This document shows, piece after piece, positions 44,973 to 54,578 of a stretch of 64,000 nucleotides of DNA. A model generated the notes under the pieces. That model had not been told where the DNA came from, made no database searches, and was given only the letters and a program-made list of their open reading frames with translations. Source of the stretch: Mucilaginibacter robiniae. Its GTDB lineage: Bacteria > Bacteroidota > Bacteroidia > Sphingobacteriales > Sphingobacteriaceae. The first letter of the stretch is position 1. Each line of letters opens with the position of its first letter. The stretch spans positions 3,472,001-3,536,000 of the forward strand of contig NZ_CP051682.1 in the NCBI RefSeq assembly GCF_012849215.1, given 5' to 3'. The position numbers and the translations under genes are program-made.

Positions 44973-45323
44973 TTAAAGGTCTTTGACAAAATGTTCCCTG
45001 CCGGTTGCTGCATCAACCCTGATGAGCACCCGCTTTCCATCCTTATATTCATGGATGAACAGGGCCGGGTCATCTTTAATACCAGCGGAATACGAAAAGT
45101 ATAATCCCTGGTCTAGGGAGGATTGTACCGCCTCGCGGATCACCGGCGCGAGAAGGCTTTTGAATTCCTGGTCGTCCATCGCAAAAATATCCTTTTCGCT
45201 CAGCTCGTCCATGAGTTTGTACAGCTCGCTGGCCTTATTGATTCCATGGCGCAACTGTTCCCACTCTGATAGCGGTAAGAAAACGCCTTGCGGCTTTTGC
45301 TGCTGGTCCAGTACGACTTCCAT
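44973..45323 (-). CDS. Probable partner of the zeta-like toxin
   Basis: A 116-residue protein without similarity to epsilon antitoxin that I can see. It begins MEVVLDQQQKPQGVFLPLSEWEQLRH, which resembles a short Phd-like or RelB-like start with 'LPLSEW'. The C-terminus has strands (YFSYSAGIKDDPALFIHEYK). The GGGAGGATA site upstream of its start is one of the clearer ribosome sites in the window. Operon position upstream of the toxin suggests an antitoxin or modulator. Confidence 0.6.
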   Translation of the reverse strand: MEVVLDQQQKPQGVFLPLSEWEQLRHGINKASELYKLMDELSEKDIFAMDDQEFKSLLAPVIREAVQSSLDQGLYFSYSAGIKDDPALFIHEYKDGKRVLIRVDAATGREHFVKDL

Positions 45324-45405
45324 CCAAATATCCTCCCTGTATTGTTATAACTCAAAAATACGCAATTTGTGCGGCAATTACACCTGTTAAGGTGTTGTTA
45401 TCTGT

Positions 45406-46635
45406 TTACCGCCGGTTGGTCCTTGCTTGCTTCTGCCGCCTGCGGTTCCTGCCTAAAATAGCCTCGTCGTCAATATCATCGCTTATTTCAATGCTATAAC
45501 CCGCAGACCTCCAATCAGCAGCAACAGGAATATCGCTATCAGCAGCACTTGAAGTCGTGCCAGGTGTATTGTTAGCCTGTATGTCGTCTTTTCTATCTTG
45601 TCCAGGCGTTGCTTCATCTCGCTCAGCCGCTCCCATATCTGGGTGATGTTCTTCGCTGAACTCGATGAGTTTTTTGCCATCAGGAAAAGCAATTGCAGCA
45701 TCGTTTCTTCTTCCTCCGTTTTGGGTAGTTCCGGTTCCGAATGGTGTGAGGTCTCCGTATTTTGCCCTTGTTCTGCCGTTAGCCTCGCTAATGCTTTGGC
45801 CATCTCTGTCTTGTTCATAATCTAACTGTTTTTTGATCTCCATCCATTTGAAGCGGCCACCCAAAGCCTGCCCCTTCGCCTTAAAATCTTCGTAAAAAAA
45901 TGTGATCCCGCTGATATGCCCGGTCGTTGCCTGGTTAAACAGCAAATGCACGCCCTGAGCCTCGCAATGCCGGATGAAATCCTGCATGCTTTGCCCCGGC
46001 TGGTTCAAAATGCGCGATAACTTTTCCTGAACCGCCATTTTATGGGATGCCTGCCCGGTACGGGTAACCATCTCAATTTCATTCTTCGTCGGCGCACGCT
46101 TGCCGGTGCTGCCTTTGCGCAGCATCTTTACTTCCTTTCCTGGTTCCTGCACCGCTAAAAACTTGCTTTTAGTAAGGGGTTTGAGGTCGTGCAGCAACTC
46201 CAATTTACGCAGCAGTGCCTCACTTTCTTCAAAGTTCTTGCTGTCCGATACCAGGCCGCCACCAAACTTTATCCGGTTCGCCAGCAGATGTATATGCGGA
46301 TGTCCGGCATCATGGTGACGAAAGATCATATAATGGTTTTCGGTAAAGCCCATCCCTTCCAGGTAATCCCTGGCAATGGCAAGCAACTTGGCATTGGTTA
46401 ACTTCCCGGTCTCTTCCTGCGAAAAGTTAAGGCTGGTGTGGTAAACATAATTGCCGAGCTTGGGGCGCTTGCGCCTGACGGCGTCAATTTCCATTTTGAT
46501 CATATCCAGGTCTAGGGAAGCAAAGTTGGTTTCCAGTAGCTCCGCTCTCAGGCTGCTGTCTTCCAGGGTAAGCTTTTTAAGGTTATAGCCTAAGGCTCCC
46601 ATAAAGCTTTTACCTATCTTTTGATCCGCTAACAT
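45406..46635 (-). CDS. mobA: Relaxase / mobilization nuclease (MobA)
   Basis: A 409-residue relaxase. The three-histidine motif lies in HHDAGHPHIHLLANRI (112-116 HPHIH). The N-terminal Tyr region would make the single-strand nick at oriT. From about residue 275 the protein becomes Gly/Asp/Asn/Arg-rich and looks disordered. This tail overlaps another reading frame with a transmembrane ORF. It starts 1 nt after mobC. It can support mobilization by a helper conjugation system; no transfer genes are present in the island. Confidence 0.9.
   Translation of the reverse strand: MLADQKIGKSFMGALGYNLKKLTLEDSSLRAELLETNFASLDLDMIKMEIDAVRRKRPKLGNYVYHTSLNFSQEETGKLTNAKLLAIARDYLEGMGFTENHYMIFRHHDAGHPHIHLLANRIKFGGGLVSDSKNFEESEALLRKLELLHDLKPLTKSKFLAVQEPGKEVKMLRKGSTGKRAPTKNEIEMVTRTGQASHKMAVQEKLSRILNQPGQSMQDFIRHCEAQGVHLLFNQATTGHISGITFFYEDFKAKGQALGGRFKWMEIKKQLDYEQDRDGQSISEANGRTRAKYGDLTPFGTGTTQNGGRRNDAAIAFPDGKKLIEFSEEHHPDMGAAERDEATPGQDRKDDIQANNTPGTTSSAADSDIPVAADWRSAGYSIEISDDIDDEAILGRNRRRQKQARTNRR
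45483..45818 (-). CDS. Nested ORF inside mobA: coiled-coil plus membrane helix
   Basis: A 111-residue ORF in another frame of the same strand, wholly inside mobA. It has a hydrophilic N-terminus (MNKTEMAKALARLTAEQ), a coiled-coil stretch (ITQIWERLSEMKQRLDKIEKT), and one strong membrane helix near 88-107 (LQVLLIAIFLLLLIGG). Coiled coil plus anchor is the plan of the MobB/MbeB proteins nested in mobA of RSF1010 and ColE1-type plasmids. Translation is inferred; no strong ribosome site is visible (GGAGA about 18 nt upstream). Confidence 0.55.
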   Translation of the reverse strand: MNKTEMAKALARLTAEQGQNTETSHHSEPELPKTEEEETMLQLLFLMAKNSSSSAKNITQIWERLSEMKQRLDKIEKTTYRLTIHLARLQVLLIAIFLLLLIGGLRVIALK

Positions 46636-46636
46636 C

Positions 46637-46969
46637 CTAAAGTAAAAGCCTGATGATTTTTTCTTCCTGCCGCAGCAGTGCGGTCAGGGTTTTATCGATG
46701 CCATAGGGAAACCTGCCTGAGTTGGCCTGCCTTGCTAATTGGTTCAGATTAATGCCGATCTTCTTTAATTCGGTGTAGGTGTCCTCGTCCATCTTAGCCA
46801 AAGGAATAGCCGGGAAATGCCCCTTGAATAATTTACTCCTGACCAGATCGCCCGGAGTAGTACCGCAAGCTTCCGCCAGGTTCAACAAACGTTGCCGTTG
46901 TTTTTCCGTTACGCGGAACGTGATCTTGATCGACCGCTTTTCTGATAGTGGAACTTTTGGCCTTGCCAT
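46637..46969 (-). CDS. mobC: Relaxosome accessory protein (MobC/BmgB-like)
   Basis: 110 residues from the ATG at 46969 (MARPKVPLSEKRSIKITFRV). The longer frame starts upstream in the oriT region. A ribbon-helix-helix start (SIKITFRVTEKQRQRLLNLA) and the ELKKIGINLNQLARQAN block are diagnostic of MobC. It binds oriT and helps the relaxase. It lies immediately upstream of mobA. Confidence 0.9.
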   Translation of the reverse strand: MARPKVPLSEKRSIKITFRVTEKQRQRLLNLAEACGTTPGDLVRSKLFKGHFPAIPLAKMDEDTYTELKKIGINLNQLARQANSGRFPYGIDKTLTALLRQEEKIIRLLL

Positions 46970-46996
46970 AAGTACGCTTAAAAAGTGTGTGTAAGG

Positions 46997-47207
46997 ATTG
47001 CTCAAGGCAATGAGCAATATCGGAAACCCGTTAGGGCCCGCAGGTCCGGCCTGCGTTTATCAGCCGGAAAGCGGCTGTGCGTTTACGCAATAATCAAATA
47101 TATTTATTTATGGCTTGCCATCCAAAATTTTTATGCAGAACGAAGTGAAAGCATAACGGGTCCGGGTGTCCCGGCAAGCGTTTTGGTCCGACCAAAACAT
47201 GGCTTGC
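46997..47207. other. Candidate oriT region with four hairpins
   Basis: Four inverted repeats follow one another upstream of mobC: 46997-47004/47011-47018 (ATTGCTCA), 47039-47044/47050-47055 (CGCAGG), 47061-47066/47072-47077 (CAGCCG), and a long one 47174-47207 (GCAAGC-GTTTTGGT with its complement and a small bulge). Such clusters before mobCA are typical of transfer origins. The nick site cannot be placed. Confidence 0.55.
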
Positions 47208-49142
47208 TTCGCTTTAACTATTTGTTCAGGTAGGTTTATTTTATTTCGCTTTTACAATATGGAATGTTTAACAATGTACCTTTCTCTTATCTGTTAATCG
47301 AATCCTCTTTAAGACTTTCTATTTTCGTTATTTCCTATCGGCAACAATTTCAACGATAAAGTGATAGATCTCAATGGTGTATTATTCATTGATTCCGCTA
47401 CGAGTAATGACAATGTTCTTGGATCTAATGTACCAGCGTTTGAGGCGATGATTGCTGAAATTTTGTACAGATGACAGATTCGGCGACAGATTTGTTACAT
47501 CAGCCTTACTATATTCTACCTTTAATCTTCGTTGCTTAACACATCAATGGCTCTTAGTTAGAATCTTTCATTTTATTAATAAACGCATCGAAGCTACCAT
47601 TACTCATCTTTAAAGCATTGTTGATTTTGTCAAACGGTGCTATGAGCTTAAACTTTCGCTTTTTACCCCGATCCTTGATATTCGACTTCAGCTAGAATTC
47701 TCTCGTGAACTAGTTTGGGAGGTAATTCGTCGATAAAATACTCTACATCTTCTCCAAGTTTAATTCTAAATACGTCATCATTTATTTGGTTGCCTCGATA
47801 ATCTTCTCAAGGCTTTTTGAATAAGGGTGAGCCAAAGAAATTATCCTACCAATCACAGTTTGATGAATTTCGAAAGGTGGTAGCGCAAGATAAAGAGCTT
47901 AATTTATCTGACTGAAAAAGATCAAAGAGCTGCATCCTCTGGTAGCGCAGGCAAAAGCAGCATTAGACTCTAAAAGTTTTATAACTATTAAAGTAGCTAT
48001 CTGATGATGTACACTGCCGGTGAATACAATCAAGATATTAAAATCATTTCAAGTTTGGCAGCAAAAAGAACTTACCGTTTCTTTAACGTTTTCATAAGAG
48101 CGTTGCAAATACGTGTTCACAAGCTAATCATCGGACAAGGCCAGACCCGAGCTGTAATTGGCGATAGCGACTTAGAGTCGTATCCCATGAAAAGACTAAA
48201 CTTGTGGCTACAAAAGACAAGTACGCTCAGTATACTTACGAACCTTCGGGGATTGTTGCGTTTCAAATAGACGGCTTTGAAAGCGCAGAATGAGAAAGAC
48301 GATAAGGAACCGCTATAAGACCAGTTGGTCAAGATTTTAGGCAAATTCCAATTCCTAGCCTAATTGAATAAGCAAACGGCCCCAAAACGGGAGGTGAACT
48401 CAACGGTTAGAGACGCACAGGAAGCAAAGGAATATGTAAGAAAGCAGAAAGAAAAGGAGCTGGAGGGTTCTAAGCTTTTATTGACTCCTGCAAACCGATG
48501 GAATCAAGCCCAGATACTTCGAAAGTACCTTGCTTCCACTGAAACTAAAGCGAATCCATTTATTTTCAACGATAGGCCAAATTGAATGGATTGGGCAAAA
48601 ATGAAGGTCGATTGGTATTATCCAGAAATCGAAATAGATGACGAAATTTTGAAAGACATCAGTCGGGACACATTGTCAATTTCTTAAAAATGCTACTTTA
48701 CAAACTTAGGATAGGCCCTTTAATTACAGGCATTATCTATTCTCAATCCAAATTTACTTTGCCTTGGCGAGAAGGAAGCGGACAAAAGTCGAACTTTTTG
48801 TCGGATTTTAACGAAGTTCAGTTCAGGATCGAAAGCATCGAAAAAATTGCTTTACCTGGTCAGTACTATGATAAAACTATTGACACAGGTCTCTGAAGCT
48901 TATCTTCAGTAGAACTACTTTATTAGCATAGAGGCGTTTTAATCATTACCCACCAATTTATATTTATAAATCTCACTTTGTTGTTGCCGTCATTTGTTTT
49001 TGCTATTATGTGTATAAAATACTCCATCGTCAAAAGGGCACAAGCCGGTTATTTTAATAATGTCTGCGTGCTCAGAAAAGCATAGAATAAGCTCGGCTTC
49101 ACACTATTGTGTCAAATCCTTAATAAAGTTGTCAGGTTTAAA
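47208..49142. other. Region of decayed genes at the right end of the island
   Basis: About 1.9 kb with no intact gene. Protein-like fragments appear in shifting frames: plus strand 47380-47475 (NGVLFIDSATSNDNVLGS), 47830-48002 (KKLSYQSQFDEFRKVVAQDK then KELHPLVAQAKAALDSKSF), 48364-48680 (LLTPANRWNQAQILRKYLAS, then after a shift MKVDWYYPEIEIDDEILKDI). Short frames at 48004-48270 and 48690-48896 look like parts of the same decayed material. The island boundary probably lies here, but no attR repeat was found. Confidence 0.55.
47554..47779 (-). pseudogene. Gene remnant with a frameshift
   Basis: The minus strand reads DDVFRIKLGEDVEYFIDELP...AEVEYQGSG, then a stop. After a shift of frame near 47668 it continues KKRKFKLIAPFDKINNALKM to a stop at 47554. 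The two pieces join smoothly, which indicates a decayed gene of unknown function. Confidence 0.5.
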
Positions 49143-52100
49143 TTATAAGTTTTCATCATCAATGTATGCACTCAGATAGATAATGAATTTACTTCCTTTG
49201 CCAACCTCGCTTTCCACCACCATGTTACCTCCGGCAGCATTCACAATTTTCTTAGCTAAATATAGACCAATGCCACTGCCTTCAATGTTTTGATGCAACC
49301 TGCCATACATCTCAAATATTTTTTTGATACTGCTTTCCGGAATACCTTTTCCATTATCCTGAACACAAAGGATAAGCTGATCTTCTTCCTTCCAGCACGC
49401 AATATAAATTTCAGGTGGCTCCTCGCGCCTAAATTTGATGCCGTTTGACACCAGGTTAAAGACGATGCTACGGAGGTTCTTCTTAGAGAATGGCAAGTAG
49501 GGCGTCAATATGTTTCTTTTGATGGTAGCACCGGCAGCCTTTATTTTATTTTCCAGGCTCCATTCTATATTGTCAATCAGTTCGTTAATATCTACCCGTT
49601 CATGGGCATTCACATCACTTTCCACTTCGGCAATCACAGCAATATCTTTGATGAGCTGACTGAATTTTTTTACCGAGTAATTAATTACGCCTAAAAATTC
49701 CGTTAGCTTTTCATCGCCTATAGGAATCCGGTTCATAATTTCAATGCTGGTTTGTATGTTGCCTAGCGGTGCCAGTAAATCATGCGAGGCTGCAAACACA
49801 AAATGCTCAAGATCTTCGTTGATACGGTTGAGGCTTTTGTTTTTTCTGTCGAGCGAAGCCTGAATTCTTTTAAGCTTAGTGATATCCGTAAACGTCAGGA
49901 TGGCGCCTGTAATCCGATTGTCGGCTTGCGTTAAGTAGGGCATGGTCATTAGTTGGTACCACTGGCCATCATTACTTTCAATGTCTTTAGATAATACCAC
50001 TCCTTTAGATAATACCGATTGAATATCCTGAATGATGGTATCAAATCTAATATTCGTTGAGATGTTGCTTAGCGGGCGGCCAACGTCTCCTTCCATTAAG
50101 TTGATCAGTTTAACTGCGGCCGGCGAAAATTTGAGCAGCCGCAGTTCGCTGTCTACAAAAAGCTGCCCGTTTACATTACTTTTAAAGTAGTTGTTTAAAT
50201 CATCATTCAATTCCTGCAGCTCTTTGTTTTTAAGGTGATAATCGGTATTGATAGTATGCAGCTCCTCATTAACCGACTGCATTTCCTCGTTGGTGCTCTG
50301 CATTTCCTCATTGGCCGAAAGCAACTCTTCATTAAACGAATGCATGTTTTCATTCAGTGCATCCAGCTTTTCATACGCAGCACGCAATTGGAGCTTGGTT
50401 TCCTGCAGTTCTTCTTCTAGATGAAAGGTATAGTCATTTAAATAGGCATCTTCGTTATACGTGTTTTCCTGAAGTTCACTTTTAGGCGTAGTGGTGTCTT
50501 CCGTAAAAATGGCCATCAACAAAGGGGGGGCATTCCTTTTAATGTGTAGGGGAACCACGGACAGGTTTACAAAAACACCTTTCCCGCCCTGATTAATCTG
50601 AATACCTGGTGCCGTTACTTTTTCATTGGCTTGCAGCGCCTGCCTGCTAACCGTATTAAAGGCGATTGCCAATGGTTTGGGCAACAGTTCCATAATGTTG
50701 TTATTAAACAGCTTTTGATGCAGAAACCTGCTGGTATCTCCGTATGATTTAATTACTTGATGATGCTCATTTACACACACTACCAGGTAGCCCATCTCTT
50801 TGGCCAGAGTGGCTTGTAAAGTTTCCGCTAATAATTCGTCATTTCCTGTGTTTGTTTCTGCCTTGGTTGCACTGGCAGGGAGGCGCTTTATTTCCTGCAG
50901 CTCAGGTATCGAGAAAGCATCAAACTTAATCAGGCGCTTTCCATTCAGACTTTTATATATTTTTGATTTCGGATCTGTAACTTCCAGGTTCTGTAAAATA
51001 GGTAACGGATTTTCGCTGGAGCCCAAAAACAGGTACCCGTTTGCCTTCAATCCAAACAGTAACATGGCGTAAATCTTTTTTTGCAAAGCAGGGGTCATGT
51101 AAATCAATACATTGCGGCAACTGATAAAGCTCATGTTACAGTAAGGCGGATTTTTGACCAAATCATGCTGTGCAAAAATGACCATTTTACGTATAGCAGG
51201 GCTTACCCTGTAGCAGTCGCCCTCAGGTATAAAATATTTCTCCAGCCGCTCGGGCGATATATTTTTAGTGAGGGAGGCATGGTAAATACCTTTACTGCCT
51301 ATAGCCAACGCCTCGGCATCAATATCGGTGGCAAATATTTTAACGGCAGTGTTTTGTAAGGCACCAGTTAGCTGCTCGCACAGTAGTATAGCAACCGAGT
51401 AAGCCTCTTCACCGGTGGCGCAGCCGGCAATCCACAGCTTTAATTCATCTTCGGGGTGATGATCTTTCAATATGGCCGGCAAAACGGCACCTGCAATATT
51501 CTCAAAGGCATCGCTGTCCCGAAAAAAGGTGGTTACGCTAATCAAAAAGTCTTTAGCCAGTAACTCTACCTCTTCTGGTGCGGTATTTAAAAATTCGAGG
51601 TAGCCTTTAAGTGTCGTAAAATTGCTGTGTGCCGCTCTTCTTTTAATCCGGCGCAGAATGGTGGTTTGTTTATATTCGGTAAAATCAAGCGGTAGCTGGT
51701 CCTTAATTACCTCAACAATCGGTAAAATATACTGCTCATCTTCCTTAATGTCGGCCATCAGTTTATCGGCATGTGTAATAAAGTCTTGTATAGCCACAGG
51801 CATCTGTTCGGGTTCCAAAACAAAATCTACTAAACCTGTGGCAATAGCATTTGAGGGCATACTGGAAAATTCCGTTTCTTCCGGGTTGCGGGCTATAACC
51901 ATGCCGCCTGCTTTCTTGATGGCTTTAGTACCTTCCGTTCCATCTGTACCCAGGCCAGAGAGTATTACTGCAATGGCATGTTTGCCGCTATTGATGGCCA
52001 AGGATTTTAAGAAAGTATTGACCGTTAAATGTGGTCTCCGGCTGTTTTCTTTAGGAGTTAGCCTTAGCCGGTTACCTTCAATAGTCATGTATTGGTTGTT

Positions 52101-52340
52101 AGGAATCAGGTATACCGTGTTACTTTGTACCTCCAAACCTTCTTCTGCTTCCAATACCAGCAACTTACTATGGCGGCTTAATAGTTCTACCATACGGCTT
52201 TTGAAATCGGGTGACAGGTGCTGTATGATTACATAAGACACGCTGTCCAGCGGAGTATGGTCAAAAAAGGCATTAATTTCTTCCATCCCGCCGGCTGAAG
52301 CGCCTATGGCAATAATATACTCTGGGTTGTTTTTTTGCAT
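49143..52340 (-). CDS. CheB-CheR-PAS-histidine kinase fusion
   Basis: A 1065-residue multidomain signalling protein. The CheB methylesterase part (about 5-190) has GASAGGMEEINAFF, IIQHLSPDF and LSGLGTDGTEGTKA. The CheR methyltransferase part (about 210-475) has WIAGCATGEEAYSVAILL and FISCRNVLIYM. A coiled coil (about 645-720) contains the repeated NEEMQSTNEEMQSVNEEL. A PAS follows (about 725-830), then HisKA with ASHDLLAPLGN and HATPase with DNGKGIPESS and GSGIGLYLAKKI. It probably senses and relays through the divergent response regulator at 52698. Confidence 0.94.
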   Translation of the reverse strand: MQKNNPEYIIAIGASAGGMEEINAFFDHTPLDSVSYVIIQHLSPDFKSRMVELLSRHSKLLVLEAEEGLEVQSNTVYLIPNNQYMTIEGNRLRLTPKENSRRPHLTVNTFLKSLAINSGKHAIAVILSGLGTDGTEGTKAIKKAGGMVIARNPEETEFSSMPSNAIATGLVDFVLEPEQMPVAIQDFITHADKLMADIKEDEQYILPIVEVIKDQLPLDFTEYKQTTILRRIKRRAAHSNFTTLKGYLEFLNTAPEEVELLAKDFLISVTTFFRDSDAFENIAGAVLPAILKDHHPEDELKLWIAGCATGEEAYSVAILLCEQLTGALQNTAVKIFATDIDAEALAIGSKGIYHASLTKNISPERLEKYFIPEGDCYRVSPAIRKMVIFAQHDLVKNPPYCNMSFISCRNVLIYMTPALQKKIYAMLLFGLKANGYLFLGSSENPLPILQNLEVTDPKSKIYKSLNGKRLIKFDAFSIPELQEIKRLPASATKAETNTGNDELLAETLQATLAKEMGYLVVCVNEHHQVIKSYGDTSRFLHQKLFNNNIMELLPKPLAIAFNTVSRQALQANEKVTAPGIQINQGGKGVFVNLSVVPLHIKRNAPPLLMAIFTEDTTTPKSELQENTYNEDAYLNDYTFHLEEELQETKLQLRAAYEKLDALNENMHSFNEELLSANEEMQSTNEEMQSVNEELHTINTDYHLKNKELQELNDDLNNYFKSNVNGQLFVDSELRLLKFSPAAVKLINLMEGDVGRPLSNISTNIRFDTIIQDIQSVLSKGVVLSKDIESNDGQWYQLMTMPYLTQADNRITGAILTFTDITKLKRIQASLDRKNKSLNRINEDLEHFVFAASHDLLAPLGNIQTSIEIMNRIPIGDEKLTEFLGVINYSVKKFSQLIKDIAVIAEVESDVNAHERVDINELIDNIEWSLENKIKAAGATIKRNILTPYLPFSKKNLRSIVFNLVSNGIKFRREEPPEIYIACWKEEDQLILCVQDNGKGIPESSIKKIFEMYGRLHQNIEGSGIGLYLAKKIVNAAGGNMVVESEVGKGSKFIIYLSAYIDDENL

Positions 52341-52697
52341 AAGCGATGCTATAAAATACAGCAGCAGAAACTTAAAGATTGCCAGCTTCCACTTTTGGGG
52401 TAAGTATTGCTAAGATAGTATAAGTATATAGTATTCGGCTATTTCTTTTTGTGGAGATTTACAGATATAATGATTATCTCGGCCAGTTGTTTTGTTAATT
52501 ATCAAAAGCGTTACTTAACGTTCAAATATCCGCCTAAAAGATGATAGAGTTATGTGGTGTATTTGAGATGGATTTAAATATTCGACGCAGCCGGTTAAAT
52601 AAAAGAGAAACCTATTACTTACAATTGATGTTATTATTAACAGACATTTACTTCTCTTACTACAAAAAACCCAGCTACTAAATAATTCTGCACTTCT

Positions 52698-53351
52698 ATG
52701 ATTAAAGTCCTCATAGCCGACGATCATCAACTATTTCGGGATGGCATCAAAGCCTTATTTGCTTTGGCGGATGATATTGAGGTTGTAGGTGAAGCCGAAG
52801 ACGGACAGGGCATTATACAATTGCTGGGGAGTGGGCAGATGGTAGATATTATCATCACCGATTTGAACATGCCGCTTATGGGTGGTATAGAATTAGCTGA
52901 AGCCATTAAAAGGCAAAATTTGGCAGTGAAAATTATTATGGTTACCATGCTTGACCATGAAAGGTTTATTGTGCAGGCGTTTAAGGCAGGAGTTGATGGT
53001 TATCTGATTAAAAATGCGCCCGCTCAGGAGATGATTTATGCTGTTCGGTATGTTTATGCAAACAGCCGTTACTTGAGTATGCACCTTGCCCTGCGCATGC
53101 TTGACCGCTTAATGAAGACGCCTATATTGCAACAGCGCGAGCATGAGGTACGCGAGGTTGATTTTTCTGAACGGGAACTGGAAGTTTTAGAGCTGATAGC
53201 TGATGGCTATACCAACCAGGAAATTGCCGATAAACTCTTCACCAGTAAACGTACAATAGAAGGACAACGACAAGCTATGCTTGATAAAACCGGCATGCGA
53301 AACACCGTTGCATTAATTAAATATGCCGCCTTGAATGGAATTATCCATTAA
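52698..53351 (+). CDS. NarL/LuxR family response regulator
   Basis: A 217-residue protein. The receiver domain (about 1-120) has acidic pair DDH, phospho-acceptor Asp in IIITDLNMPLMGG, and Lys in LIKNAPAQEM. A LuxR-type HTH (about 152-215) has FSERELEVLELIADGYTNQEIADKL. It is divergent from the CheB-CheR-kinase gene, which may be its sensor. No auto-regulatory site was seen. Confidence 0.93.
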   Translation: MIKVLIADDHQLFRDGIKALFALADDIEVVGEAEDGQGIIQLLGSGQMVDIIITDLNMPLMGGIELAEAIKRQNLAVKIIMVTMLDHERFIVQAFKAGVDGYLIKNAPAQEMIYAVRYVYANSRYLSMHLALRMLDRLMKTPILQQREHEVREVDFSERELEVLELIADGYTNQEIADKLFTSKRTIEGQRQAMLDKTGMRNTVALIKYAALNGIIH

Positions 53352-53666
53352 TTTCCGTCGCGTTAAATTTAACTACAAAGAAAATAGCGTAATAATCTTT
53401 CCTGGTCTCACGTAATAATACGCATCGTTGTCGGGCATTTAATCAGACCTTTACTTTGTAAAAACATCACCAACAAATTAGCCGCTGTACTTACTGGCAC
53501 AATTGCAAACTGCGAAATACAACATCACTTACCAGTTGTTTAAAAACGCATTAACAATAAGCGCACTAGCGTTTAAACAGCGATTAACGAATTGCTACTG
53601 CTTTTACCGGATTTGTAGTTATGTGTTTTCATTCGCATTGCTTACAGTCTGATTAAATACAACATT
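53352..53666. other. Intergenic region before the desaturase
   Basis: 315 bp. It contains an imperfect inverted repeat around GTTTAAAAACGC...GCGTTTAAAC (about 53537-53580). No gene, clear promoter or terminator was seen. Confidence 0.45.
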
Positions 53667-54404
53667 ATGATTATAGTTATTTTTTTTATCGGACATTGGT
53701 TTTTGTCCTTGTTCTTTCAAACCTTTTTCCAGCATCGTTATGCCTCGCACCGGATGTTTACCACCAGCAAGGGTTGGGAACGCGTGTTTTACCTGATGGC
53801 GTATTTTTTTGAAGGTGCATCTTTTTTGCACCCTCGCGCCTATGCGCTGATGCACCGTGAACATCATGCCTATAGCGATACGGAGAAAGATCCCCATTCG
53901 CCGCACTTTTTTACCGATGTTTTTCAGATGCTGAAAGCCACGTTAAAAACTTTTAAAGACCATCGCATGAAAGCCATTGACCCGGAAGCGCGTTTTAAAG
54001 GCTATTTTCCGGAATGGCCCGTAATTGACAGGATGGGTTCTTCCCTGTTATCAAGATTGTTATTTGGCGTGGCGTACACCCTTTTTTATTTTGTGTTTGC
54101 TACCCACTGGTGGATGTTTTTGCTGTTACCCGTTCACTATTTAATGGGCCCCATTCAAGGTGCCATTGTAAACTGGTGCGGGCATAAGTATGGGTATACC
54201 AACTTTAACAATCAGGATAAATCTAAAAACACTTCTCCTTTCGACTTTTTGATGCTGGGCGAGCTGTTTCAGAACAACCATCACCGGTTTCCTAACAGTG
54301 CCAACTTCGGCAAAAAATGGTTCGAGATAGACCCGGTATATCCGGTGATGAAGCTTATGCATTATTTACACATCATCAGGCTCAGAAAAGCTTATTTAAA
54401 TTAA
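53667..54404 (+). CDS. Membrane fatty-acid desaturase (short type)
   Basis: A 245-residue di-iron membrane enzyme. Three His boxes are present: HRYASHR (about 24-30), HREHHAYSD (about 67-71), and NNHHRF (about 210). There are four hydrophobic segments. It probably introduces a double bond into acyl-CoA or membrane lipid acyl chains. A second, longer desaturase lies 175 nt downstream, with a tiny ORF between. Confidence 0.9.
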   Translation: MIIVIFFIGHWFLSLFFQTFFQHRYASHRMFTTSKGWERVFYLMAYFFEGASFLHPRAYALMHREHHAYSDTEKDPHSPHFFTDVFQMLKATLKTFKDHRMKAIDPEARFKGYFPEWPVIDRMGSSLLSRLLFGVAYTLFYFVFATHWWMFLLLPVHYLMGPIQGAIVNWCGHKYGYTNFNNQDKSKNTSPFDFLMLGELFQNNHHRFPNSANFGKKWFEIDPVYPVMKLMHYLHIIRLRKAYLN

Positions 54405-54417
54405 TACGTATAACCAC

Positions 54418-54552
54418 ATGAGTAAAGATAAAGGAAGTAAAAACTTAAAAAAGGCGCCGAACACGGATAATCAAAAGTCGGTCTCGGATTACCAGGCAGG
54501 AAAGAAAACGGTATCTAAGGATGCCTTGACACCGCCACCTAAAAAAAAGTAA
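54418..54552 (+). CDS. Small Lys-rich protein (44 aa)
   Basis: ATG to TAA between the two desaturase genes. The sequence MSKDKGSKNLKKAPNTDNQK ... ALTPPPKKK is highly basic and disordered, with no hydrophobic core. Its spacing (13 nt after the first desaturase, 26 nt before the second) and clean start suggest a real gene in the operon. It might bind nucleic acid or be a stress-related disordered protein. Confidence 0.55.
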   Translation: MSKDKGSKNLKKAPNTDNQKSVSDYQAGKKTVSKDALTPPPKKK

Positions 54553-54578
54553 AAAAGTTTATTATAACAGCCGATCTT

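Noticed and set aside
48004..48270. 88-codon ORF as a real gene
   Set aside because: Protein-like wording continues in another frame near 48220 and the flanks are decayed, so it is treated as a remnant.
47208..49142. Second copy of the tRNA-Met 3' end as attR
   Set aside because: I looked for the TTCGAGCCCAGG/GGGCGCA words by eye and found none. A short core could still be present, but it cannot be recognised.
51622..52236. Plus-strand ORF of 204 codons
   Set aside because: It is antisense to the well-supported CheB domain; its Ser/Leu-rich translation is typical of a shadow frame.
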